A stretch of 64,000 nt of DNA, from contig NZ_LYVJ01000004.1 of the NCBI RefSeq assembly GCF_001676385.1, positions 248,001 to 312,000 on the forward strand, read 5' to 3'. Source of the DNA: Stenotrophomonas maltophilia. GTDB lineage: Bacteria > Pseudomonadota > Gammaproteobacteria > Xanthomonadales > Xanthomonadaceae. Under the pieces are notes generated by a model. It worked only from the letters and a program-made list of their open reading frames with translations, was not told where the DNA came from and made no database searches. Every line of letters starts with the position of its first letter. The first letter of the stretch is position 1. Both the position numbers and the translations under genes were made by a program. This document shows positions 1 through 7,025 of this stretch, one piece after another.

Positions 1-127
1 TGGCAACGCGCCGGGACGGCCCGGTGGCGGCGGCATGCCCGGCGACGGAGAACCGACGCCGGGCGACAGCAGTGTGTCGTCCGCGCAGTTGATCCGCCAG
101 CGCGGATTGCTGGACGCGTACGCCTGA
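1..127 (+). CDS. fliK: 3' end of flagellar hook-length control protein FliK (partial)
   Basis: Reading frame open from base 2 to a TGA at 125-127; only about 41 residues are present. The tail is Gly/Pro-rich and ends QLIRQRGLLDAYA, a hydrophilic end of the kind seen in Xanthomonadaceae FliK. FliK measures hook length and switches the export gate from hook to filament substrates. The call leans on position: fliK usually lies directly upstream of fliL in this order. The N-terminal and most of the C-terminal domain are outside the window, so the identification is contextual. Confidence 0.6.
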   Translation, partial: GNAPGRPGGGGMPGDGEPTPGDSSVSSAQLIRQRGLLDAYA

Positions 128-173
128 CAGGCGCGCCAAGTAGGGTTCGCCCCTGCCAGTATCGCGTTGGTGG

Positions 174-193
174 GTGCGGAGCTTGCTCCGCAC
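174..193. repeat. Hairpin between fliK and fliL
   Basis: Perfect inverted repeat: GTGCGGAGC, a TT loop, then GCTCCGCAC. No T-run follows, so it is more like a dispersed palindromic repeat than an intrinsic terminator. It separates the fliK operon from the sigma-54 box of fliL. Confidence 0.6.
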
Positions 194-244
194 GGCCCCA
201 CCGGCACCCCGACGGAATTCCGCCGCACCCCTCTGCCCTGCGTT

Positions 245-260
245 CGGCACGCCCCTTGCA
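245..260 (+). promoter_or_regulatory. Sigma-54 (RpoN) promoter of the fliL operon
   Basis: CGGCACGCCCCTTGCA matches the -24/-12 consensus TGGCACG-N4-TTGCW at every fixed position except the first base. The GG lies at 246-247 and the GC at 258-259, so transcription should start near 271, about 25 nt before the fliL start codon and just before its Shine-Dalgarno. It implies RpoN plus a FleQ-type activator for fliLMNOPQR. Confidence 0.75.
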
Positions 261-295
261 TATCCCGGTGAAGCAACCCTCAGGAGCTTCACCCC

Positions 296-811
296 GTGGC
301 CGCAGCCGCTGAAAAAACCAAGAAGACCGCCGAGAAGGACAAGGCCGCCAAGCCGCGCAGTCCGATCCTGATCACCGCACTGGTCGCCGTGCTCGCCGCC
401 GCGGCGGCCGGTGGCGGCGTCTGGTTCTTCACCCAGTCCAAGCACGACGACAAGAGCGCACAGGCCCCGAAGACGGCCGCCACGCCCGCACCGGCCCAGT
501 ATTTCGCGCTGGACCCGGCCTTCGTGGTCAACCTCAACGGCCCGATCGACGGCCCGCGCTACCTGCAGCTGGAAGTGCAGCTGATGACCCGCGACCCGCT
601 GGCGCTGGAGGCGATCAAGACGCATGCGCCGGCCATCCGCGCTCGCCTGCTGATGCTGTTCTCGCAGGTCAGCCCCGACCAGATCGCCGACGTCGCCGGC
701 AAGCAGAAGCTGCAGGCCGCGTCGCTGGCCGAGGTGCAGAAGGTGCTCAAGGCCGAGACCGGCAGCAATGGCGCCGACGATCTGTTGTTCACCAGCTTCG
801 TGACCCAGTAA
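296..811 (+). CDS. fliL: Flagellar basal body-associated protein FliL
   Basis: Inner-membrane protein that surrounds the stator and supports torque. 171 residues from a GTG start, chosen because CAGGAG (280-285) sits upstream and the sigma-54 start is just before it. Visible: a Lys-rich cytoplasmic N-terminus (1-20), one transmembrane segment (about 24-46, ending GGGVWFF), a Pro/Ala linker, and a periplasmic FliL domain beginning YFALDPAFVVNL and ending with the family-like tail LLFTSFVTQ. First gene of fliLMNOPQR; fliM follows after 10 nt. Confidence 0.93.
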   Translation: MAAAAEKTKKTAEKDKAAKPRSPILITALVAVLAAAAAGGGVWFFTQSKHDDKSAQAPKTAATPAPAQYFALDPAFVVNLNGPIDGPRYLQLEVQLMTRDPLALEAIKTHAPAIRARLLMLFSQVSPDQIADVAGKQKLQAASLAEVQKVLKAETGSNGADDLLFTSFVTQ

Positions 812-821
812 GGGCCCGCCG

Positions 822-1826
822 ATGAATGACCTGCTGTCCCAGGACGAGATCGATGCCCTGCTCCATGGCGTGGACAGCGGCGCGGTCGAAACCGAACCGG
901 AACCGCCGTCAGGCGAGGCCCGCTCGTATGACTTCGCCAGCCAGGACCGCATCATCCGCGGTCGCATGCCGACCCTGGAGATGGTCCACGAGCGCTTCGC
1001 GCGCCTGTGGCGCATCGGCCTGTTCAACCTGATCCGCCGCTCGGCCGAGCTGTCGGTGCGCGGCATCGAGCTGATCAAGTTCAACGACTACATGCACTCG
1101 CTGTATGTGCCGACCAACCTGAACCTGATCCGCTTCAAGCCACTGCGCGGCACCGGCCTGATCGTATTCGAGCCGACCCTGGTATTCGCCATCGTCGACA
1201 ACTTCTTCGGCGGTGACGGGCGCTACCCCACCCGCATCGAAGGCCGCGAGTTCACCGCCACCGAAATGCGGGTGATCCACCTGCTGCTGAAGCAGACCTT
1301 CGCCGACCTGCGCGAGGCCTGGGCGCCGGTGATGGACGTCGACTTCGAGTACATCAACTCGGAGATCAACCCACACTTCGCCAACATCGTGACCCCGCGC
1401 GAGTACGTGGTGGTGTGCCGGCTGCACGTCGAACTCGACGGCGGTGGCGGCGACATCCACGTCACCCTGCCGTACTCGATGCTGGAGCCGATCCGCGAAC
1501 TGCTCGACGCCGGCATCCAGAGCGACCGCAACGACCGCGACGAAAGCTGGGGCCGGACCCTGCGCGAGCAGCTCAACATCGCCGAAGTGACCTTGTCCAG
1601 CGTGCTGGCCAGCAAGCGCATGACCCTGCGCGACCTGACCCGGCTGAAGGTTGGCGATGTACTGCCGATCGAGCTGAACCCGCAGGTGCCGCTGTGCGTG
1701 GAGAACATCCCGGTGTTCACCGGCGAATTCGGCATCGCCAACGGCATGAACGCCGTGAAGATCACCGCTACCCATCCGCCGGGCAGCCGCCCGCGCGTAC
1801 CCGTCATCCAGGAAGACCCGCAATGA
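822..1826 (+). CDS. fliM: Flagellar motor switch protein FliM
   Basis: C-ring switch protein that binds phosphorylated CheY and sets rotation direction. 334 residues, normal for FliM. Residues 1-16 (LLSQDEIDALLHG) are the classic CheY-P-binding peptide. A CheC-like middle domain follows (about 40-235, with EMVHERFARLWR near its start), then a C-terminal SpoA/FliN-like domain (about 250-325). The stop overlaps the fliN start as ATGA, so the two are translationally coupled. The N-terminal peptide closely resembles two segments in the CheA encoded at 14695. Confidence 0.97.
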   Translation: MNDLLSQDEIDALLHGVDSGAVETEPEPPSGEARSYDFASQDRIIRGRMPTLEMVHERFARLWRIGLFNLIRRSAELSVRGIELIKFNDYMHSLYVPTNLNLIRFKPLRGTGLIVFEPTLVFAIVDNFFGGDGRYPTRIEGREFTATEMRVIHLLLKQTFADLREAWAPVMDVDFEYINSEINPHFANIVTPREYVVVCRLHVELDGGGGDIHVTLPYSMLEPIRELLDAGIQSDRNDRDESWGRTLREQLNIAEVTLSSVLASKRMTLRDLTRLKVGDVLPIELNPQVPLCVENIPVFTGEFGIANGMNAVKITATHPPGSRPRVPVIQEDPQ

Positions 1827-2158
1827 ACGATATCGACGCCCTCGAACCGACCCCGGCCCAGTTCAGCAGCCTGCAGGCCGATGAGGCCAACGGCCCGGAC
1901 CTGAACCTGGACGTGATCCTCGATGTGCCGGTGACCCTGTCGCTGGAAGTCGGTCGTGCACGCCTGCCGATCCGCAACCTGCTGCAGCTCAACCAGGGCT
2001 CGGTGGTGGAACTGGAGCGCGGTGCCGGCGAATCGCTGGACGTGTTCGTCAATGGCACCCTGATCGCCCACGGCGAAGTGGTGGTGATCAATGACCGCTT
2101 CGGCGTGCGCCTGACCGATGTGGTCAGCCCGAGCGAGCGGATCCGGAGACTGCGTTGA
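1823..2158 (+). CDS. fliN: Flagellar motor switch protein FliN
   Basis: C-ring component and docking site for export chaperones. 111 residues from the ATG that overlaps the fliM stop. After a variable acidic N-terminus, one SpoA domain (about 35-108) carries the family pattern: DVPVTLSLEVGRARLPIRNLL, then GSVVELERGAGE, VNGTLIAHGEVVVINDRFGVR and a basic end. The same frame stays open upstream of 1823 inside fliM, but nothing there resembles a FliN extension. The stop overlaps the fliO TTG start (TTGA). Confidence 0.96.
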   Translation: MNDIDALEPTPAQFSSLQADEANGPDLNLDVILDVPVTLSLEVGRARLPIRNLLQLNQGSVVELERGAGESLDVFVNGTLIAHGEVVVINDRFGVRLTDVVSPSERIRRLR

Positions 2159-2574
2159 GCCTGCTGGCCTCCACCCTGCTGGCGGTCGGCAAGACCGCCG
2201 CCCCGATCGGACCGCAGGTCGGCCAGCACGCGGCCGCCGCACCCAGCCTGTTCGGCGCGGTGCTGGCGCTGCTGGCGGTGCTGGCGCTGGTGATCGGCCT
2301 GGGCTGGTTGCTCAAGCGCCTGCCCGGCAGTGGCTTCCGCCCGGCCGACGGCATGAAGCTGGTGGCCAGCCTCAATGTCGGTGCCAAGGAACGGGTGGTG
2401 GTGGTGGAAGTCAACGGCCAGCAACTGCTGCTGGGCGTCACCGCCGGCGGCATCAACACCCTGCATACCCTGCCCGAGCCGCTGCCGCCGCCGGCACCGG
2501 TGCGCGTGCCGGACTTCAAGAACCTGCCGAATTTCGCCCAGCTGCTGCAGCAGCGGCTGCGCAAGGAACCCTGA
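2155..2574 (+). CDS. fliO: Flagellar biosynthesis protein FliO
   Basis: Small membrane protein that helps assemble the FliP ring of the export gate. 139 residues from TTG (2155); the TTGA overlap with fliN makes this rare start credible. One transmembrane helix (about 33-55, ALLAVLALVIGLGWLLKRL) is followed by the FliO domain, whose core is KERVVVVEVNGQQLLLGVTAGGINTLHTL. The C-terminus is Pro-rich and then basic. FliO is poorly conserved, so position between fliN and fliP is part of the evidence. Confidence 0.92.
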   Translation: MSLLASTLLAVGKTAAPIGPQVGQHAAAAPSLFGAVLALLAVLALVIGLGWLLKRLPGSGFRPADGMKLVASLNVGAKERVVVVEVNGQQLLLGVTAGGINTLHTLPEPLPPPAPVRVPDFKNLPNFAQLLQQRLRKEP

Positions 2575-2575
2575 C

Positions 2576-3355
2576 ATGCGTGTCACCCGTACCCGTCTCG
2601 CCACCCTGATGCCGTGGCTGTTGCTGCTTGCCCTGTGCCTGTTGCCGGCGCTGGCATGGGCCGCGCCCGGCGCACCGTCCACCCCGCTGCCGGACGTCAA
2701 CGTCGGCAAGATCGGTGGTGCGCCGGTCAGCCTGCCGCTGCAGACCCTGCTGCTGATGACGGCGATCACCCTGATCCCGTCGATGCTGCTGGTACTGACC
2801 TCGTTCACCCGCATCATCATCGTGCTGGGCCTGCTGCGCCAGGCGCTGGGTACCGGGCAGACGCCCTCCAACCAGGTGCTGCTGGGCCTGGCCCTGTTCC
2901 TCACCGCGATGGTGATGATGCCGACCTGGGACAAGGCCTGGAGCGCCGGCATGGCGCCCTACCTCAACGGCGACATCGACTTCCAGACCGCCTGGACGCT
3001 GACCACGCAGCCGCTGCGCGGCTTCATGCTGGCACAGATCCGCGAGACCGACCTGATGACCTTCGCCGGCATCGCCGGGCATGGCACCTACTCCAGTCCC
3101 GACGCGATCCCGTTCCCGGTGCTGGTCGCCTCGTTCGTCACCAGCGAACTGAAGACCGCCTTCGAGATCGGCTTCCTGATCTTCATTCCGTTCGTGATCA
3201 TCGACCTGGTCGTGGCCAGCGTGCTGATGTCGATGGGCATGATGATGCTGTCGCCGATGCTGGTGTCGGCGCCGTTCAAGATCCTGCTGTTCGTGCTGGT
3301 CGATGGCTGGGTGCTGACCGTAGGTACGTTGGCGGCCAGCTTCAATCCGGCGTGA
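2576..3355 (+). CDS. fliP: Flagellar type III export gate protein FliP
   Basis: Core of the FliP5-FliQ4-FliR1 export gate. 259 residues from the ATG one base after the fliO stop; the frame is open further upstream but inside fliO. It has a cleavable signal peptide (about 1-29, basic start, cleavage near AWA-AP), as FliP characteristically does. Four helices follow, with the family segments LTSFTRIIIVLGLLRQALG, PSNQVLLGLALFLT and FVIIDLVVASVLMSMGMMML. Confidence 0.97.
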   Translation: MRVTRTRLATLMPWLLLLALCLLPALAWAAPGAPSTPLPDVNVGKIGGAPVSLPLQTLLLMTAITLIPSMLLVLTSFTRIIIVLGLLRQALGTGQTPSNQVLLGLALFLTAMVMMPTWDKAWSAGMAPYLNGDIDFQTAWTLTTQPLRGFMLAQIRETDLMTFAGIAGHGTYSSPDAIPFPVLVASFVTSELKTAFEIGFLIFIPFVIIDLVVASVLMSMGMMMLSPMLVSAPFKILLFVLVDGWVLTVGTLAASFNPA

Positions 3356-3371
3356 TATCCCCCGTAAGCGC

Positions 3372-3394
3372 AGTCGAGCATGGCTCGACTCTAC
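3372..3394. repeat. Single SMAG-type palindrome
   Basis: AGTCGAGC-ATG-GCTCGACT followed by CTAC, i.e. a SMAG monomer read on the minus strand, where it begins GTAG. It lies between fliP and fliQ, inside what is otherwise a tightly packed operon. Confidence 0.75.
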
Positions 3395-3413
3395 AAAAGC
3401 AGATGGAACCCGA

Positions 3414-3683
3414 ATGTCTCCCGAACTTGCCCTGACCGAACTGCGTGGCGGCCTGATCACCGTGTTGTGGGTAGCCGGCCCGCTGCTGCTGACCGTGCTG
3501 GTGGTCGGCGTGGTGGTCGGTGTCGTGCAGGCGGCCACCCAGCTCAACGAACCGACCATCGCTTTCGTCGCCAAGGCGGCGGCGCTGACCGCGGTGCTGT
3601 TCGCGCTGGGCAGCCTGCTGATCGGCCACCTGGTGGAATTCACCACGCTGCTGTTCCAGCGCATTCCGCACCTGATCGGCTAG
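3414..3683 (+). CDS. fliQ: Flagellar type III export gate protein FliQ
   Basis: Two-helix subunit packing around the FliP/FliR core. 89 residues, the usual size. Helix 1 about 16-38 (VLWVAGPLLLTVLVVGVVVG), then the signature VQAATQLNEPTIAFVAKA, and helix 2 about 52-74. It starts 58 nt after fliP because a SMAG repeat sits between them; fliR follows after 13 nt. Confidence 0.96.
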   Translation: MSPELALTELRGGLITVLWVAGPLLLTVLVVGVVVGVVQAATQLNEPTIAFVAKAAALTAVLFALGSLLIGHLVEFTTLLFQRIPHLIG

Positions 3684-3696
3684 GGCGCGCGCTTCG

Positions 3697-4488
3697 ATGG
3701 ACGCCGCGACACAGATGGCGGCCGACGGCCTGCAGGCTTTCGGCATGATCGGCACCGTGCTGTGGACCCTGCTGCGCGTCGGCGCGGTGGCCATGGCCAT
3801 GCCCATGGTCGGCACGCGCGCGGTTCCGGCGCGGGTGCGCGTGGTGCTGGCCGGCACCCTGGCCATTGCGCTGGCTCCGCTGTTGCCGCCGGTGCCGGAC
3901 TGGACCGGCTTCGATGCCGCCACCGTGTTGACCATCGCCCGCGAACTGGCCATCGGCGTTTCCATCGGATTCCTGCTGCGACTGGTGTTCGAGGCGGGCG
4001 CGGTGGCCGGCGAACTGGTCGCGCAGGGTACCGGACTGGCCTTCGCGCAGATGAGCGATCCATTGCGCGGTGGCACCTCGGGTGTGATCGGACAGTGGTT
4101 CTACCTGCTGTTCGGCCTGCTGTTCTTCACCGCAAATGGCCATCTCGCGTTGATATCGCTGCTGGTGGACAGTTACCGGGCGCTGCCGATCGGTGCGCCC
4201 CTGCCCGACCCGCACGCCTTCTTCAGCATCGCCCCGACCTTCCTGCTCACCGTGCTGCGTGGTGCACTGACCCTGGCCCTTCCGCTGACGGTGGCGATGC
4301 TGGCGGTGAACCTGGCCTTCGGTGTGCTGGCGCGTGCCGCCCCTGCGCTGAATCCGATCCAGCTGGGCCTGCCGGTGTCACTGCTGCTGGGCCTGTTCCT
4401 GCTGGCGCTGCTGGCCGGCGAAATGGGGCCGCCGGTACAGCGTCTGTTCAACGCTGCCTTCCAGGCTGCGGACGCGGTCACACACTGA
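3697..4488 (+). CDS. fliR: Flagellar type III export gate protein FliR
   Basis: Single-copy subunit that completes the export gate. 263 residues, mostly hydrophobic with about six helices. Family features include RVGAVAMAMPMVGTRAVPARVRVVLAG near the N-terminus, AQGTGLAFAQMSDP in the middle and ALNPIQLGLPVSLLLGLFLLALL near the end. Last gene of the fliLMNOPQR unit; a double SMAG hairpin follows 17 nt after the stop. Confidence 0.96.
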   Translation: MDAATQMAADGLQAFGMIGTVLWTLLRVGAVAMAMPMVGTRAVPARVRVVLAGTLAIALAPLLPPVPDWTGFDAATVLTIARELAIGVSIGFLLRLVFEAGAVAGELVAQGTGLAFAQMSDPLRGGTSGVIGQWFYLLFGLLFFTANGHLALISLLVDSYRALPIGAPLPDPHAFFSIAPTFLLTVLRGALTLALPLTVAMLAVNLAFGVLARAAPALNPIQLGLPVSLLLGLFLLALLAGEMGPPVQRLFNAAFQAADAVTH

Positions 4489-4505
4489 CCCGATGCATTT
4501 GTTTC

Positions 4506-4573
4506 TGTAGAGCCGAGCCCATGCTCGGCTGCCTTCGGCAGGAGCGGCAGCCGAGCATGGGCTCGGCTCTACA
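4506..4573. repeat. SMAG repeat dimer downstream of fliR
   Basis: Two 28-nt arms (4506-4533 and 4546-4573) are exact inverted copies, starting TGTAGAGCCGAGCCCATGCT, around a 12-nt centre. Each arm is also a hairpin (AGCCGAGC-CCAT-GCTCGGCT). GTAG-bounded palindromes in head-to-head pairs are the form of the SMAG family of S. maltophilia. Likely protects the 3' end of the fliR transcript. Confidence 0.88.
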
Positions 4574-4598
4574 GGGGCGGAATTTCACGCATGGGCGC

Positions 4599-4735
4599 TT
4601 GAAGTTGCCCCCGGTCTGCGCGTTACAGTGAACGCGCGGCAACCGGGGGGATGCCGCACCTGGCCGGCGCCCGCGCCGGCCTGCCTCATGCATGCCCCGC
4701 CGTAGTTTCCGTCGACAGGCAGGTCCGGGAGGCTG
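4599..4735 (+). promoter_or_regulatory. Structured leader and possible promoter of the GGDEF-EAL gene
   Basis: A nested inverted repeat pairs GCCCCCGGT (4607-4615) with ACCGGGGGG (4642-4650), enclosing GCGCGTT/AACGCGC. A second perfect hairpin, GGCCGGCGC-CC-GCGCCGGCC, spans 4662-4681. A weak sigma-70-like pair (TTGAAG 4599, TACAGT 4624, 19-nt gap) is possible. GGGAGG at about 4728 is the Shine-Dalgarno. Function is not known; no recognised riboswitch pattern was seen. Confidence 0.35.
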
Positions 4736-4739
4736 ATGA

Positions 4740-6875
4740 ATGCTGGTAGGCACGTACAACCCGTGGCTGGTTGCCGTCTCATTGCTGGTGGCGGCACTGG
4801 CTTCATACACGGCGCTCGCCATGGCCGGGCGCACGGTCACCGCCCCCGGCAAGGGCGCGGCCTGGTGGTGGCGCCTTGGCGGGGGCTTCGCCATGGGCCT
4901 GGGCATCTGGTCGATGCATTTCATCGGCATGCTCGCCTTCAGCCTGCCCATCCCGCTGGGCTACGACCTGCCGATCACCCTGCTCTCGCTTGCGCTGGCG
5001 ATCGCTTCGTCGGTATTCGCGCTGTGGCTGGTCTCGCTGCGCACGCTGCCACACCGCCACCTGGCCGGCGGTGCCCTGCTGATGGGCGCCGGCATTGCCG
5101 GCATGCACTACGTGGGCATGGCCGCAATGCGCATGCGACCGGGCATCGATTACCACCCCGGCTGGTTGCTGCTGTCGCTGCTGGTGGCCGTGGCCGCCTC
5201 GTGGACCGCGCTGTATGTGGCTTTCCGCCTGCGTGCACGGCACACCCGCGTCGGTAACCGGCTGCTGGCGGCCAGCCTGCTCGGCCTGGCCATCGTCGGC
5301 ATGCACTACACCGGCATGGCCGCCGCGCGCTTCCCGCAAGGCAGCATCTGCGGCGCGGCGGTGGGCGATGGCCTGCAGAACGAATGGCTGGCGATGCTGG
5401 TGGTGGTGCTGACCGTCGCAATCCTGGCGGTGGTGCTGGTGGTGTCCTGGCTCGACCAGCGGGTGGAAGCGCAGCTGTTGCGCCTGCGCAATTCGATGCT
5501 GAGCACGTCGCTGACCGATGCCCAGCAGGAACTGACCCAGGCCGCGCTGCATGACCCTCTGACCCGCCTGCCCAACCGCCTGCTGCTGCAGCGGCGCATC
5601 GTGCAGGCGCTGGCCGAAGCCGAACAGAACGGCAGCCGCTTCGCGGTGATGTTCATGGACCTGGACGGCTTCAAGCAGGTCAACGACGCTTATGGCCACC
5701 AGGCCGGGGATGCCCTGCTGGTGGCGGTCGCCGAACGCACCCGCCAGCTGCTGCGCCCCAGCGACATGCTGGCGCGCCTGGGCGGCGACGAATTCGTGCT
5801 GGTGGTCCGCATCGAGCACGACGAGGACCTGCCCACCCTCGCCCGGCGCATCCTGCAGGCGGTGGGCAGCGGCCCGCTGCTGCCGGACAACGAACTGCAG
5901 GTGAGCGCCAGCATCGGTGTGGCGATCTGCCCCGATCACGCCGCCAGCGAACGGCAACTGATGGCCTTCGCCGACGCGGCGATGTACCAGGCCAAGGAAT
6001 CCGGGCGCAATGCGTTCGTGCTGTTCGCCGACTGGATGAACGACAGCGCCGAGCAGCAGTTCCGGCTGCTGGCCGACCTGCGCCGTGCGATCGGCAGCGA
6101 GCAGCTGTTCCTGCACTATCAGCCGAAGATCCGCGTGGCCACCCAGAAGGTGGCCGGTGCCGAAGCGCTGATCCGCTGGAAGCACCCGGAGCACGGGCTG
6201 ATCCCACCGGACCGCTTCATCCGCCTGGCCGAACGCAGCGGCGCGATCAACGAGATCGGTCGCTGGGCACTGGACCAGGCCTGCCAGCAGCTGCGGCGCT
6301 GGCGCGACGCCGGGCATGAAGGCTGGTCGATGTCGGTGAACCTGTCGCCGGTGCAGTTCAGTTCGCCGCACCTGCTGCAGGATGTGCGAGAAGTGATCGA
6401 ACGCTACGACATTGCCCCGCGCCACCTGGTGCTGGAGATCACCGAAAGCACGGTCATGCGCGATACCGATACCAGCCTTCGCCTGCTGCAGGCCCTGTCG
6501 GCGCTGGGCGTGGGCATCTCCATCGATGATTTCGGAACCGGCTATTCCAGCCTGCTGTACCTGAAGCGGCTGCCGGCCACGGAGATCAAGATCGACCACG
6601 CGTTCGTGCGTGACCTGGAACACAGTGCCGAGGACGTGGTGATCGTCTCGGCCATCGTGGCGCTGGGCCATGCACTGGACATGGACATCGTCGCCGAGGG
6701 CGTGGAAACCGCCGCGCAGCGCGCCTACCTGGAGCGCCTGGGCTGCGACTTCCTGCAGGGGTACCTGCTCGGTCGCCCGGTCGACGCGGCGCGCTTCATG
6801 CAGCTGCATGACCTGCCCCGGCCGCGGATGGAACTGGCGCAGGGCCCACCGACCGGCGGCGGCGCTCCCCGGTAG
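4740..6875 (+). CDS. MHYT-GGDEF-EAL membrane protein (cyclic di-GMP turnover)
   Basis: Membrane sensor that probably makes and/or degrades cyclic di-GMP. 711 residues from ATG 4740, with GGGAGG placed correctly upstream. N-terminal MHYT domain: seven or so helices with three motif copies, SMHFIGM (58-64), GMHYVGM (121-127) and GMHYTGM (187-193), the type proposed to bind copper and sense O2, CO or NO. GGDEF domain (about 270-430): GGDEF intact at 348-352, with an RxxD inhibitory-site motif at R339-D342. EAL domain (about 445-700): EALIRW (475-480) and IDDFGTGYSS present. Both active sites look intact on motifs, so net activity cannot be predicted. Sits between fliR and flhB. Its TAG stop is supplied by the adjoining SMAG repeat. 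Confidence 0.9.
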   Translation: MLVGTYNPWLVAVSLLVAALASYTALAMAGRTVTAPGKGAAWWWRLGGGFAMGLGIWSMHFIGMLAFSLPIPLGYDLPITLLSLALAIASSVFALWLVSLRTLPHRHLAGGALLMGAGIAGMHYVGMAAMRMRPGIDYHPGWLLLSLLVAVAASWTALYVAFRLRARHTRVGNRLLAASLLGLAIVGMHYTGMAAARFPQGSICGAAVGDGLQNEWLAMLVVVLTVAILAVVLVVSWLDQRVEAQLLRLRNSMLSTSLTDAQQELTQAALHDPLTRLPNRLLLQRRIVQALAEAEQNGSRFAVMFMDLDGFKQVNDAYGHQAGDALLVAVAERTRQLLRPSDMLARLGGDEFVLVVRIEHDEDLPTLARRILQAVGSGPLLPDNELQVSASIGVAICPDHAASERQLMAFADAAMYQAKESGRNAFVLFADWMNDSAEQQFRLLADLRRAIGSEQLFLHYQPKIRVATQKVAGAEALIRWKHPEHGLIPPDRFIRLAERSGAINEIGRWALDQACQQLRRWRDAGHEGWSMSVNLSPVQFSSPHLLQDVREVIERYDIAPRHLVLEITESTVMRDTDTSLRLLQALSALGVGISIDDFGTGYSSLLYLKRLPATEIKIDHAFVRDLEHSAEDVVIVSAIVALGHALDMDIVAEGVETAAQRAYLERLGCDFLQGYLLGRPVDAARFMQLHDLPRPRMELAQGPPTGGGAPR

Positions 6876-6945
6876 AGCCGAGCCCGTGCTCGGCTGCGGT
6901 AGGCGCCAGGCACGAAGCGCAGCCGAGCGTGGGCTCGGCTCTACA
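6872..6945. repeat. SMAG repeat dimer that supplies the upstream stop codon
   Basis: Begins GTAGAGCCGAGCCCGTGCTC at 6872 and ends GGGCTCGGCTCTAC at 6945; the arms pair except for two bases in the loops. The TAG at 6873-6875 inside the leading GTAG is the stop codon of the GGDEF-EAL gene. Confidence 0.88.
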
Positions 6946-6976
6946 AGACCGGCCGTCGGTCGCACCACGCCATGCG

Positions 6977-6992
6977 TGGAACGGTTCTTGCA
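6977..6992 (+). promoter_or_regulatory. Sigma-54 (RpoN) promoter of the flhB-flhA-flhF-fleN-fliA operon
   Basis: TGGAACGGTTCTTGCA matches TGGCACG-N4-TTGCW at all fixed positions except the fourth. GG at 6978-6979 and GC at 6990-6991 predict a start near 7003, about 22 nt before the flhB ATG. This also argues against an upstream ATG at 6972, which would overlap the promoter. Confidence 0.8.
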
Positions 6993-7025
6993 CGCACCCA
7001 GGCATCTCCTGCCCCAGTGCCCGTG

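Noticed and set aside
3414..3683. Plus-strand frame 3380-3748 over fliQ as an alternative gene
   Set aside because: Arg-rich out-of-frame translation; fliQ in the other frame has the correct length and helices.
4599..4735. Known c-di-GMP riboswitch
   Set aside because: No match by eye to the conserved tetraloop-receptor pattern; left as an unassigned structured leader.
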